The notes beneath the pieces were generated by a model. The model was not told the origin of the DNA. It did not search any database and worked only from the letters and a program-made list of their open reading frames with translations. DNA of 64,000 nt from Lamellibrachia satsuma (lineage: Eukaryota; Annelida; Polychaeta; Sabellida; Siboglinidae), in NCBI GenBank assembly GCA_033239005.1, contig BSQZ01000006.1, positions 8,132,662 through 8,196,661 of the forward strand, written 5' to 3'. Shown piece by piece: positions 13,346-48,900 of the stretch; positions within the stretch are counted from its first letter, which is position 1; the number at the start of each line of letters is the position of its first letter. The position numbers and the translations under genes were made by a program.

Positions 13346-14703
13346 ATAAAGCCCCCCCAAAAAACACGGGCAGTTTCTAAAACAACGTTAATGACGTCTC
13401 TCGTCTTATCTGTGATAGATGTGCACACCACTTTCGTGATTCACAGTTTCTAAGGTTCTAATCTCACTGTTAACGACGCTTCACAACGGGATCCACAGTT
13501 CCGTTGTACGGGACCACAGTCGCGCCAGTGTCGCAAGCACACGCGGCCGTTTGTCATTCTGCCACAACGGGTCTTATGGTACTTATGATTTCTCGCAGGT
13601 ATGTTAATGGGTTTCATGTTTTATGGCGTTTTACCCGCGCCAACTAATGCTTCTGCGAAATTTACTTTGGGCGTTCGCGTCTGCCAGTCTGTCTGCGTCG
13701 GGCGACGGCCGATGCAGCGGGAGCACTAGTCGTAGACGCTGCTCATACAACCCCGAGACGATGCTCGTCTTGTTTATGGCGGTTGCGGCGACACTGCCTC
13801 GAGTCGTCACTCGGTCGGTGCTAGTGTGGTGGCGTCTCATCGGACCAGATATGTCGCCAGATAAAATGCTGCTGCCGCTTAACCCGCGTGCTCCGGTTAC
13901 GCCAGCGGGCGTGTCCTGCGCTGTCTATCGTCAAGTCCAATCATGTTTCTCGGAACAGCACCGAAGTCCTTGTCACACTTGTAAACACAAAGCGAACACA
14001 AAGTGCGATTACGTGCAAAGATTCTGTCGTCGCGTGACCGAATAGATCAAGCTCACCGCCACGATGTTTCAACGGCCTATCCATTGTTGTATTTAAAGGG
14101 AATTATATACAACGATTTCATTGTTTTACTTAAAGGGAAGGTACACCGATTCCAACTGGTTAACTGAACGACCGTTTTACGGACATTGCGACACTAAGTG
14201 TATTCGTATTTATAACTTATGGCTTGGTTACAATTTTAATATACATACCAAACCTGTTAGTATCGTGATATTTCGTGTCTTAATATTTAGAAAAACACGA
14301 TTTGGCGATGAAATCCCATTTGGATACCATGTCTAAGTGTGCTCCCCCTACGCCGCCTATCCACAAGTTTTCATAGATACAACAGAATGAATGGAAACAA
14401 AGAGGTCTGTGAGCTGCGGAAACTACAAAGGTCTTTGAACTTTTTTGTTTTTGAACGTTTGTCTCCAGCGTGAGAGGCTAATGTTCCCACGACCGCAGCG
14501 ACCCCACTGTCGTGCTCGATAACGTAAAGTACAGTTTAATGGCAAATTGCATGAACACAATTGTGTCAACATTATATATATATATTCATCATTGTCATTT
14601 ATTATCATCATCGCCGGTCTCCTTAGAATGGAAGCTGCAATTCGTGTCTGTTCCCATCACACTTTCTTGTTGTTCAGCAGTGAGCAGATTTACATTGCTG
14701 GAG

Positions 14704-15152
14704 CAGGTCACGGTCTACATCATGGTCTACAACACGGGTCTACATCATGGTCTACAGCACGGGTCTACATAATGGTCTTACATCACGGGTCTACATCATG
14801 GTCTACATCACGGGTCTACATCATGGCCTACGTCACGGTCTACATCATGGTCTACATCACGGTCTACGTCATGGTCTACATCACGGGTCTACATCATGGT
14901 CTACATTACGGGTCTACATCATGGTCTACATCACGGGTCTACATCATGGTCTACATCACGGTCTACATCATGGTCTACATCACGGGTCTACATCATGGTC
15001 TACATCACGGGTCTACATCATGGTCTACATCACGGGTCTACATCGTGGTCTACATCACGGGTCTACATCATGGTCTACATCACGGGTCTACATCATGGTC
15101 TACATCACGGGTCTACATCATGGTCTACATCATGGTCTACATCACGGGTCTC
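14704..15152 (+). repeat. 25-bp repeat of GGTCTACATCAY
   Basis: Alternating half-units GGTCTACATCATG and GGTCTACATCACG, about 18 full copies. Confidence 0.9.
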
Positions 15153-15272
15153 CTGCTCAGCTTAGCTGTATTCGATATACATAAACGTATTCTGTACACG
15201 ATTTATCACAGCTGACGACACACCTTCCACAGATGACGTAGATCACGCATAACATCCGATCGCAGATCTATA

Positions 15273-15525
<253 letters not shown>

Positions 15526-16228
15526 CGACATTTAACATCGACCATATAATATAGTTAATGGATTTTGGTTACCTCAAAAATCGGCGTTCGTTATTCAATA
15601 CTCGATTTTGAATTACAGACGATAGTTAACTGAAATACGGAAATATACGACAACATTAAGTATCAACGTACGATAACTGCAAGGGCATATTAAAGTGGTT
15701 AACCGACATACACCAAGTTATTGTATAAGACGTGTTAATGGCAACAGAACGCTGAACCTTGGCGTCGGGTTGCCTACTGTAGCCTGATTTGCGTCGGCGT
15801 GGGGCGTTGCAAATAGCATGTTTTCTACAATGCGCATATCGTGTTAAACAATGCTGCATTCACGCGAACAATGTGCGAGACACACACGCACGCGACCACG
15901 CGATTTTCCAGAAGTACCAATGAACGGCCGTCCCTAAAGCTGTTGTTATATGGTGCACTGTTTCTCTCAAATTTACTCGCCGCCGTTATAATAATAATAG
16001 TGTCCATAGCGGATAACTCGTCCCTCCTGGCGCCGACACGTTCGACGCTTTAGACATCAGTGAAGAAGTGGGCGTGTACTGTACCTCAATGCACAACCAG
16101 TTTAGCATTGTCCTCAAACGTCACTTAGTGTAATAACTGATTTCAGTCGATCGAGTTTGCGAGCAAGAGTTTATTCTCGTGAAAGTGTTCTTCAGGTTGG
16201 TAGAGAATAATCAAGTGAAGATTTATTC

Positions 16229-16354
16229 TAACCACAACTATTCAGATTTACTTACTCAACGTTTCGGCTGCTTAGCAGTCGAGGGAGATAAAGACTCGCA
16301 AGCCGTACGTGACGGCTGTTCTGTTGTGTCAGTAAATCTCAATAGTTGTGATTA
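16229..16354. repeat. Fold-back element with 24-bp inverted ends
   Basis: The left arm TAACCACAACTATTCAGATT and the right arm (complement of AATCTCAATAGTTGTGATTA) pair over about 24 bp with few mismatches, around a 78-bp loop. MITE-like or hairpin. Confidence 0.55.
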
Positions 16355-17429
16355 GGAGAAATCGTTACTTCAAGAATGTGTTGCATTCGAAACTCAACTC
16401 ATGGTTTCAACGTCTCCCCTTCGGTTGGGATGAAGACAAAACATTCCTTTTCTTCCCATCGTTTCCCTTGTGAAGTTCGTTCACGTCAAGGCACTCCTAC
16501 TCTTCATTTGTCCTTTGTTCCCACAACTCCTTCCCCTTCGCGCCGCTCCTAGGCATTTATTCCGACGTTCCGATGCCAATGTTTGCCCTTCCTATATCTG
16601 TTCAACTTATAGGTTTGATCTTCCCGTCTTCCCGTCTCCCCGTCTCCCTTCCTTCCCTGCTCCTCTCCTCCTCTCACCTCCTGTGCAAATAAGTAGCTGG
16701 AATAGACCGTGTTAACGAAAGGAATAATTCGAGTGCGTTAGTTTTGTTCAATAAATATGTCGATGTTTAATATTTCCCGTGGAAGACCAGAGTCTCAGTA
16801 TGGCTGAAGGGGTCGACTTGGATATTCTCGAGTGTACCCAGGTTAAGGAAGTCGCACGAACAATGTCACGCAACGTCTACGTGACATCTTATATCTCCTT
16901 ATCCGGATTCAAGATATACGGGACACCAAACACCATTTATGATTATGTCTACGTCTGACGTTTATATTAATGTGTCAATCACGTCGATTCATTAGTTGTG
17001 TCTCACATATCAATTTTATGTCCGTTATTTGTGAAAGTGTGTCTATTTAACTGCAACGTAGGTCAGCTAAATTGTAATAATAATTATTATTTTGACCAAA
17101 ATCTAAAAATGAAAATTTCACTGACATATGACGTTTAATAAATAAAGAGTGATGCCTTCAGTCTGAATGACTAGGTCTGCCAAGAACGTGTGCATAACGT
17201 GTAATGGTCTTTGGTCGGTCCTGTTGGATCCAGGACACACGAGGACATTGCATCTACATTTCTGGGACGCATTATCGTCGTGGTTAGAACCCTCAATCGA
17301 GAGGACCGGTGTTAATGGAATCGTCTTGCTACTGTTTCTAAGCTTGGACAATTTCGCTTCCGTTCACTCAGCACTATAAGTGAGCACCTGATTATAACAG
17401 ACGATTGGTTTTCGTGTAGTAATTGAATG

Positions 17430-17550
17430 CATGAATGCTTCCCAGAGAAGTCGTGTTGGTCCTGGAAGAAACAGGTCTGTCAGGGGGTGAAGCGTAAAGC
17501 GCTTTGAGCGGTCCTACGGACTTATAAGAACTTACCGTTACGTTTACTTC
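17430..17550 (+). mobile_element. SINE 3' fragment
   Basis: Shares CTTCCCAGAGAAGTCGTGTT, GTGAAGCGTAAAGCGCTTTG and AGAACTTACCGTTACGTTTA with the other SINE copies. Confidence 0.5.
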
Positions 17551-18129
17551 CTGTTCGTTGCCGTCCTTGTAATTGAATCCATTACCAAAAATAAACAACG
17601 TTGACCTGGGCGCACTTCCGTGCCCCGGGCCAACTCCCACACTCTGGGACCAGACAGCTCTAACCAAGGACGCCCTGGACGGTCGTGTACGGATCTCGAG
17701 TAGCTGTGCTGCGCCCACCGATTGTAGCGTGGATCTTCACATTTCGCAATTCCTTCCTTAAGTTTTTCGCTATACGAGTCGTTAGTTCCGTAACGTACAG
17801 ACACTGACGTCACCTGAATTTTCCGGTCACGTGTTCTTCATAAGTTTCTCGCCGATATACACACACGTAAACACGGGTAGAATGACCTCCATAAGTGAAT
17901 ACACTACTTATCAGTTTTTACACGTTACTTCACAGAAGACGTGTTTAAGTTTCACATGCGATGTAATGTAGATATAAGATATTCGAGAACAGTTAGTACT
18001 TTTGTTTTGTGTTACATTGTTTCTAAAACTCCTGAATATGGCTCCCTAAATTTCAACTCATCCCAGTGATTAGGTTTTCGTGCATTCAGGCAAATAATTA
18101 TTGTCTTCCTGCGTACACAGTCGGTTCAA

Positions 18130-18420
18130 TAACAATGGTCGAAAGAATGTACTGTGATCAATAGATCGGGTAACAGGCGAACATATAAATAGCCTTATAT
18201 GAACATTATATTATTGTAGTATATAGAAGTTGGCTTCACATAGCCACGGTTCCCCTTTCTCGGTTCGATCGGACCAAAACTAATAACACATTTTCCGATG
18301 ATTTCATCAACACTAAATATCTTTGCACAAACGAGCTAGTATGTCGTAGTGAATATTATATATAAGTTCGATTATACGCGAAATGACTGGAATCGAATTG
18401 AAAAGGTAGCTCTAAGTGGG
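18130..18420 (+). mobile_element. Dispersed element copy
   Basis: AATAGATCGGGTAACAGG, CCGATGATTTCATC and ACGAGCTAGTATGTCGTAGT are shared with the family. It ends about 65 bp before the chordin-like signal-peptide exon. Confidence 0.45.
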
Positions 18421-18486
18421 AGTATGACGTAAGTATGACGTAAGGGGTGCAGGGCTGAGTTGACATGTCACCTTGTCTTTGCAGAC

Positions 18487-41082
<22,596 letters not shown>

Positions 41083-41475
41083 AGCCCGCACGGAGACCGC
41101 ACGAAGACATGGACTTGATAAGGTCTTCTACAGACAGAATGTCTCACACAAGTCGCGCACCTTAGGCTTTTTTCAGATTTACAAAGTTTTCAAGTTGAAA
41201 ATGGTTACATGTAATACTGAATTACAACATGGCCTTTCTGAGCAATGCAGTGTTCAATCTTTCTTTTCCGTGCCTCCTTGTGGTCTGTTAACACTACCAG
41301 AGTGGTGCACACACACGTATTTGTGAGACGTTGGAGATTATCGACATCAAGAATGTTCACACTATAAGCAATCACGTTCACATGTTCCTAGAAGTAAACG
41401 TCCAGGGAGACAGATCTGGTGGCCACGTGGGCCACTAAGCAGATCACTTGTAACCATTTTCAACTTGTCAGTATA

Positions 41476-41481
41476 AATAAA
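41476..41481 (+). terminator. Candidate poly(A) signal of the chordin-like gene
   Basis: This is the first AATAAA on the + strand after the stop at 41082. It would give a 3' UTR of about 400 nt. No other + strand gene needs it. Confidence 0.4.
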
Positions 41482-41820
41482 GCCTACAGTGTGCGACTTC
41501 TGAGACACATACCCTGTACAATGTTCTGCAGGGTTGAAATGATGGTGCTTGATTATGTTCATAATTATGTTTACGAGGGGTATATTCGAAACACATATCT
41601 CAATACTTTACCTGAAGATAATTTAATTGTGTATTGTAAAACCGGTGTTTTGACGGTCGGGGTGATGCAAGGAGAAAGAGTGCTGTCCACAGGAAACGCC
41701 GTCTCACCTCAAGACACATTCTGCTATATATATATATAGGAAGACGATGAAGTAAATACTAATGTTGGCTGAAGAGTTGTAGCACCAACGCCACGTGGTC
41801 TATGACTCGAGCAGGATAAA

Positions 41821-42635
41821 GCCCGGCAAACACGTAACGACGCAACAATTTGTCTCGGACTCTTCGGAGACAAGATGCGTCGCCGACACCTTTGCTGGGG
41901 GTCATACATGTCACGACCCGACCCACGTCGGCGACAGGTTGATGCACGCACTCCTGGTGGCACTGGCAGGAACTTCTGTCGCTGCCCAGCGGAATTAAGT
42001 GCAAACAACAATTTGCGACATTCAGCGGTTCGGCAAAAAATTACGAAAATCAAAGTGCGTTACAAGTACGTACCCCGACGTTACAAGTACGTACCCCGAC
42101 GTTACAAGTACGTACCCCTACGCCATACTGCCGCAGATTGCCACTTACCTGGACATTCCAACCCTATGGCTACTTCCTCCCCGGCATTTGCTTTATGTTC
42201 TCGATTACTGTACGCTTTTGAATTCGAGTCGTACAAGCAGGGCCTCTCATGCCACCAATCAATTAGCTTTTCCTCGCGTTCAACGGTCCGCTCAAACTGC
42301 GCTATTTTCAGTTTCGTTTTACAGACAGTCCCATGACCATGGTGAGGCTCCTGATTAGCCAAGGGCTTCAAAACATTTCAGGAGGCAGAAAATATGTCGC
42401 CGACGAGTGTGTAGCGGCATACACATTACGACACGACTCGTCGACGACGATTTGTCCCCGACAACTTGTCTTTAGTACCAAACGTTTGATATTCCACGAC
42501 GCGACAAGAAGTGGATAAAAACTGTCTTCGACAAAAGCGTCGCGTCGTGAGAGTGCATACACGTCACGACAAACTCGTCGGCGACTCAAAAAGTTGTCGT
42601 AGATCAGTCGCGTCGTGACGTGTACGCCGGGCTTA
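41821..42635. mobile_element. Inverted-repeat transposon, GCCCGGC...GCCGGGC ends
   Basis: Left end GCCCGGCAAACACGTAACGA and right end complement GCCCGGCGTACACGTCACGA form a long TIR. Flanks are TAAA (left) and TTAA (right). Ends and size class resemble the 18911 element. Inside are three copies of a 21-bp motif with TTACAAGTACGTACCCC (42059-42120) and many GTCGGCGAC/GTCGTGACG motifs. No ORF resembling a transposase. Confidence 0.58.
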
Positions 42636-43110
42636 ACATTGACTGCAGCCCGCTAACATCGCATTATTGCTGACGTGTACGCCGGGCTTAACACTGACTG
42701 CAGCCCGCTAACATCGTATTATTGCTGACGTGTACGCCGGGCTTAACACATACTGCAACCCGCTAACATCGTATTATTGCTGACGTGTACGCCGGGCTTA
42801 ACACAGACTGCAACCCGCTAACATCGTATTATTGCTGACGTGTACGCCGGGCTTAACACAGACTGCAACTCGCTAACATCGTATTATTGCTGACGTGTAC
42901 GCCGGGCTTAACACATACTGCAACCCGCTAACATCGTATTATTGCTGACGTGTACGCCGGGCTTAACACAGACTGCAACCCGCTAACATCGTATTATTGC
43001 TGACGTGTACGCCGGGCTTAACACAGACTGCAACCCGCTAACATCGTATTATTGCTGACGTGTACGCCGGGCTTAACACAGATTGCAACCCGCTAACATC
43101 GTATTATTGC
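42617..43110 (+). repeat. 55-bp satellite built on a transposon end plus its flank
   Basis: Nine copies, period 55. Each unit starts with the last 20 bp of the element at 41821-42635 (GACGTGTACGCCGGGCTTAA) and continues with flank-derived sequence (CAACCCGCTAACATCGTATT). Confidence 0.85.
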
Positions 43111-43112
43111 TG

Positions 43113-44940
43113 TACTAATGTCTTGTGTGTGTGTGAGCTTGTTTCCGCGACGACATAATGTTGAAAATGAGCCACAGGCAATACAAATGCTGTACATACA
43201 TCGTTAAAAGCTAACAATAATATTTACACATTATCTTACATGTTATCGTATAACGTAGGTAGTCTCCTGGTAAATGTCGACAATTGGGAAAACCACAGAA
43301 AAAAACGTGTCATGGAATTTCAACAGAATTTCAAGCAAATGTCCGGAATTAAGCGAATTAACCTACGTCATAAATAATGCGACAACGCATTGAGCTTTGG
43401 GCATCCCTATGGTTCTACCCATCGAGTGGACGCAACAATTCAATTAACACCCACGGGCTAACGGAACATGTACTCCCCCCGCGTCCGATCAAGTGCAACC
43501 ACACTTTCACTGGTTAACTGAACGGATGTTTCAAGGACCATTGCCACTGAGGTTGGGACATAGTCACACTGAATTTATAAGTACTTATAACATGTCAGTT
43601 GTTTAACAATAATATCCACACGGGAAACATGTTACTGTCGTTATCTTTCGGGGCTTAATATTGTAGGAAATACACCATTTAGCAACGATATACATTATGC
43701 AGGTTTTACAAGATACACAGAAACCGCTTTACGACAATAACAGGCGGACCAATAAATCTATACATTTGAAGATGAAATATAATGTTTGTTCATAGAATGA
43801 TTTATTTGTCGGTCAAATTCCCGTTTCATACAATTTCTGACAATAAAATAAAGATTAAAACATGAAGTGTGACAACATTAACTTATGTTAACTTTGAGAT
43901 CGAAAAGTTCAGAGAATTTGGCCATTTTAATTATACGAAACCCCCGACCAGCTCCGTACCAGTGAACCAATGAAAATAGTTTTACACTCCGACCGCGGAC
44001 TTGGCACGACCGAAAGCGTTTCTGCATCCACAAGACAAATTACAAAATAGTTATCTTTCAAAATGCCGTGAAACTTGCTAAAATACTTGTTTTTACATGT
44101 ATGCGTCCCTAAAATGTTCATTTGCTGTAAGAACTTCGAAATTGACTTTCCGCGGAATCAACCACAAAAGCTGTGACGTCAAACAGAGGTTGACGTCAAA
44201 GTTAAATATGGTTGCCAACAGTCTCCATTGTTTGCAACAACGGCGCCTTAAGAGGCACATCTCTGATAGAACTGTCTGTATAATAGGGCATTGTTGTAAT
44301 GCCATACTTAAGGAATCATTGTAACTAGGAGCTACCTTTTGTTAAGGGGACATCGATGCGTTAGGTTCCCGCTATGTATATAGATCATGTTACGTTAATA
44401 ATAATGCATCACGCTAGCCGTTGACTTGTACATAGAAATAACACGCACCTGATATTTAACTGTGTACTACTAAATGCTTATTTTCCACAAGCAGGTTTTG
44501 ATAACGTGATGAATGCTTGTTATGTATTACTATGAACGTTTAATGTGTTGGCATGGATGTCATCTAGGGGTAGGCAACTGTCACTGTGTATATACTACGA
44601 TTGTGTTGGTTCTCTGACGACGTTTTGGCCAATTATTTTGTACATATTTAAATTATGTAACTTCATCCTATTATTTTGCAATTTTACGTTCAAATAAGCA
44701 ATGCAACACATGTGATTAACATAACTCTGTTGTGCGGCATTTATTAAAAATTAAGCACCAGTGTGACAGAAATACAATGTGGCATACACATGTGCAGAGT
44801 GCAAACACCACTTTGAGAGTGCATATATCTAAACACATGGATACTGTTAGCATACGTGAAATGTTTGTGCAAACATATTTGAAAATGAGAAATGTTTGAA
44901 TAAAAATCAACAATTACACATCACACATTCGAGCCTTTTC
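43113..44940. other. Convergent intergenic region, no gene found
   Basis: Unique AT-rich DNA, with a dispersed repeat at 43509-43700 related to 14150-14335. Confidence 0.45.
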
Positions 44941-44941
44941 A

Positions 44942-44947
44942 TTTATT
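44942..44947 (-). terminator. POLD3: Candidate poly(A) signal of POLD3
   Basis: TTTATT on the + strand reads AATAAA on the - strand, about 230 nt after the stop. The 3' UTR between contains CAA/CAG-like low complexity (45010-45170). Confidence 0.5.
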
Positions 44948-45176
44948 TACCACAACCAAGACATTTCTCATAACGTTGGTCTCTTGGTCATAAACATCAT
45001 TCATACTTTATAGCTACAGCTGTAGCTGTAACAACTACAACAGTCACAACAACAACTACAGCAGTCACAACAACAGCTACAATTATCACAGCAACATCTA
45101 CAACTGTCACTGCCACAGTTGTCACAGCAACTGCAATACTTGTCTCAGAAGCAGCTGTTGAAGCAGTCAAACAGTT

Positions 45177-45272
45177 TCACTTTTTCTTGAAGAATGACAT
45201 CAAAGACATTTGTTTGCGGGAAGCCTTGCATGGTGTGGATGTCGGCTTGCTGGCAGCCACTGCTTTCTTCAC
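45177..45272 (-). CDS. POLD3: POLD3 exon 14: PIP box and stop
   Basis: VKKAVAASKP ... KQMSLMSFFKKK, then TGA. The terminal PCNA-binding motif is intact. Phase 0 in, with acceptor TTTCAG. Confidence 0.94.
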   Translation of the reverse strand: MKKAVAASKPTSTPCKASRKQMSLMSFFKKK

Positions 45273-45859
45273 CTGAAACAATGCACATTGTAATACTACA
45301 ATTCACTTGGTTGAAATACTATTTTCATAGTAAATAAGTCTCCTTTATCCCACTTTTGTTGCAGACATGTGTATACCAGCCCCTGCCACATAATACCACG
45401 AGAAAAGATAAATGTTGAAAAAAATAAACATACCGGGTAGTAGACAAGAAATTACAAAAAAATCAAAAGTTGGGTTTATATATTTTAGGTAAATGACACT
45501 ATTAATAGCATTCTCTTAACCTCTGGGGGTGCTTCTTATTGTTGGTCAACTGAACTGAATAAAATAAGCGCCACACAGAGACCAGCCATTTTTATATGCC
45601 GCATAGTAAAAACCACAGCAAAACTCCAAATACAGTGGCACCCTCTAGCGAACACTAAGACAACCGCACGTTTGCCACCTTGTGGGTCACGACACTTACG
45701 TTTTGGACGTCTTTGGAGGCAACGTCAGACTTGATGGCGCCTTTCTCCTCGTCTGATTCACTCATGGATTCGTACTCCCACACCTTCTCTGTTACTGAAG
45801 GGATACAACACAACAAAGTCACATTCCTAGTTTAGTCAGAAAATGTTGCTCAATTCTCA

Positions 45860-45919
<60 letters not shown>

Positions 45920-48900
45920 TGTGTACGCACATATGCATGTGATGCATGTGTGTCTGATGATTATATGTGTGAGTGCGTGCGTGCATGCGTGCGCAATTGG
46001 TGTTGAAAATAACGAAATAAAGACACAGAACCTAGAAAGTGAAGTGAAAGTTTTATTCAACAACATAATGCAGGTGCATATTATGGTGTGCTGAAGAAAG
46101 GATGAAAGAATGCCTGAAGATAGAGATGGATGGCATCGATTGTTCTCTGCCTTGTGTGCCTGGCGCAGGGAGTGAGTAAGTAATTCTTGTTGACATTTTC
46201 TGAAGTATTTATTTACATCCAAGACTCGAGGTGCCATTATTGAAATCAAGATTTCATAACTGCACCCACCCTACATTTTTACCTACCCATGTATCCCTCC
46301 TCGTTCACTGAGTTCTTTGACACAAGTTTCTTCTTCCGTCCCCTGTGTTTCTCCCCTGCCCCAGTCTTGTCCCCATTCTCTGCCTTGTCGGGCTGCACAG
46401 GGAGCGGAGAAGGAGACCGGGGAGGAGTAGGTTCCCGGGCAGGCGGAGGACTAGGGACGGGACTCTCCAACTCAACATCTACAAGGAATTACACACATTC
46501 ATCTACTTTGATGTTAAACAACAGATGAAGTAATAGTCAACCAGGTCATTGGTCGTTCTCGCCATAGACCCTTAGAAGTTTCTAGAGAATCTCCCATAAG
46601 TTCTCAAAATCCAAAAACGCATAGCATTACGTATTGGTGGCTGGTGGTCATCCCATGTTTCATGGACAAATAAAGCCCAGCAGCAGTGGTGCCACGTAAC
46701 AAATGAAATTTTTATGAATGCACATTGTGGATATGAGAACCATGCAGCGTGGTGGGTACTGTCTTGGCATGGCCACGTCACGTCGATTTAACGTTTATTT
46801 GCATTTCTGCATTTCTGGTGTCTTTGTCTGTTTTCTTGTTTTAATATATTTTAATTTAATCAATTGTAAAAAAATAAATACTGAAACTTCTTGTCATGAT
46901 TTATATTCATACCTTTGATCTATGCCATATATTATTATATCGATAGGAGGCTGGCCGTTATTGGTTGTGCTTTTTGAATGGCAATGTGTACGTAATCATA
47001 TGTCCCACAACACGTATTGGGTGGTGGTCTGAAGCAATACACTAAACACTGTCTTAGACTTTGCGAACTTCGCAACCAGCCCTTATTGGTAACTATCATA
47101 TGGTGTTAAACAATTTGTTTTAGTCTGACAAGGTAATTACCCCTCAAGAAACGTGTTGTATTCTTTTTATATATTCCATGTCAAATTCCAAGAAACCGGA
47201 ATATCAATCCGTTCACAAATTAGTTTCAGGTTTATCACAACAAATTTCATGTAGTTGTGGCTAAATAACGAGGATTTACACTACACGTATGAAATTTGGC
47301 AATACTAGCACATGATTGGGAGCAAATTCTTCCAACCATTGTTTGCATTGATCACCAACATATTTGTTACATTTAAAAATTTTTTTTATCCACATCTTAC
47401 ATGGGCAATTTGACCTGATTATCAACAGTACACTCATTATCAACTGACTGCATGATTTCATCAATACTATATAAAATATATATGAAAATGTTCCTGTCAC
47501 ATTCTACAGATTATTGCAGTTACAATAATGAAGACTAACTAACAAATAAATGAAAGAACGATTTTACGTTCCCCAGATCTTTAAATCAATGTTCCCTGTC
47601 ATGGTGTAGTTTAAATCACAAACACTATATTACTGGTCAAAATTAACTGAAAGATATAAAAATTACCGAAGTTACAGTAAATTTTTTATATGTCAGTGAA
47701 GGGCTGGAAATATGAGTCAGCCCTTTGTTAGCCCTTTGATCCCAACAGAGGGAATGTTCCACCCTACCTTCCTCACTGCTGCTGCTCTCAGAGACTGGGC
47801 GGATTCGCCGTCGTTTCTGCTGTTGCGGAAGAGGGTCCTCTGAAATGACACACAAGTGATGTGAGGAAGTGACACTTGCAAGCAACACACATATAAGTAA
47901 CATTTAGAAAATGGATTAGTGTGTATGAACTTAAAAATAATAACAACAGTACAGGTTGTATGCATATGAAGACAGACAGACTACTAATGCTTGACATATG
48001 ACAAATCCAACATTGCAGTTTTGTGGCATAAGGTATATGACAGGATTCATCACCCATTACAAGTAGGGGGCAAGTTACCTTTGTAAAAAGGATTTACTTT
48101 ATAAAACGAAATTGTAGATGTCAAGTTGTATATATGTCCACTTCTTCCCCATGTCTGACATTGTACAACTGTACAACTGTACAACCACAAATTGTAGATG
48201 TCAAGTTGTATATATGTCCACTTCTTCCCCATGTCTGACATTGTACAACTGTACAACCACAAGTTGTAGCAAGAGAACATCACACATGACTTTCTTACCT
48301 TCATCTGAGTCCAACACTTTCTTCTTCCTGAAAAATAAAGAAATTGTTTGGACTAAGAAAGACATACCTCTGAACGATAAAGTTAAAATCTTGACTGGCA
48401 CTTAAATTCAGTTGTTTTCTAAAAGCAACACTTTGCAAACATAACAGAATTGTCATTCATGAGTTATATTGCTACATAAAAATAAACCTTCCAATACCTG
48501 TTCTGTGCAGAACACTCTTTCCCAGCAATGTTCTTACTGTTGGGTTTGGTTGTGTCTGTCTCCGCCATGCTACCACCTGCTGGCTTCGTCGCACACTTCG
48601 GTTTCGATTCTAAAATTACATTTCAGTTCACTGTAATACTGCAATTGTTCATCTTTGTTCAAACATGATTATATTTACAGTCAATGGTTTAGACAACTGC
48701 TAATGAATTAAAGTTCAATATAGTGCAAAACTACAGCATCATTATAAAGTAAAAAAGTCAAGTAAAAAGGCTTTGGATGATCAGAATCCATGTTCCATTC
48801 ACAACTCTTTCTTATCACAAACCAGTAACCAGGTTTGGGTTCTGGTGCTACAAGTCTACAAGTGTTTTACTATGATCATCACCTACAACACTTATAAAAC

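Larger units (their letters stand above)
10036..14700. other. No gene found; small arrays and a GC-rich block at 10860-11160
   Basis: Contains the SINE piece at 11815 and the 17-, 45- and 48/15-bp arrays. A 140-codon ORF at 13623-14045 has no recognisable domain or splice context. Sequence at 14150-14335 is similar to 43509-43700 (GGTTAACTGAACG... shared), so it is repetitive. Confidence 0.4.

Noticed and set aside
13623..14045. 140-codon ORF in GC-rich sequence
   Set aside because: No domain, signal peptide or splice context recognised, and a comparable ORF is open on the other strand. It remains possible but unsupported.
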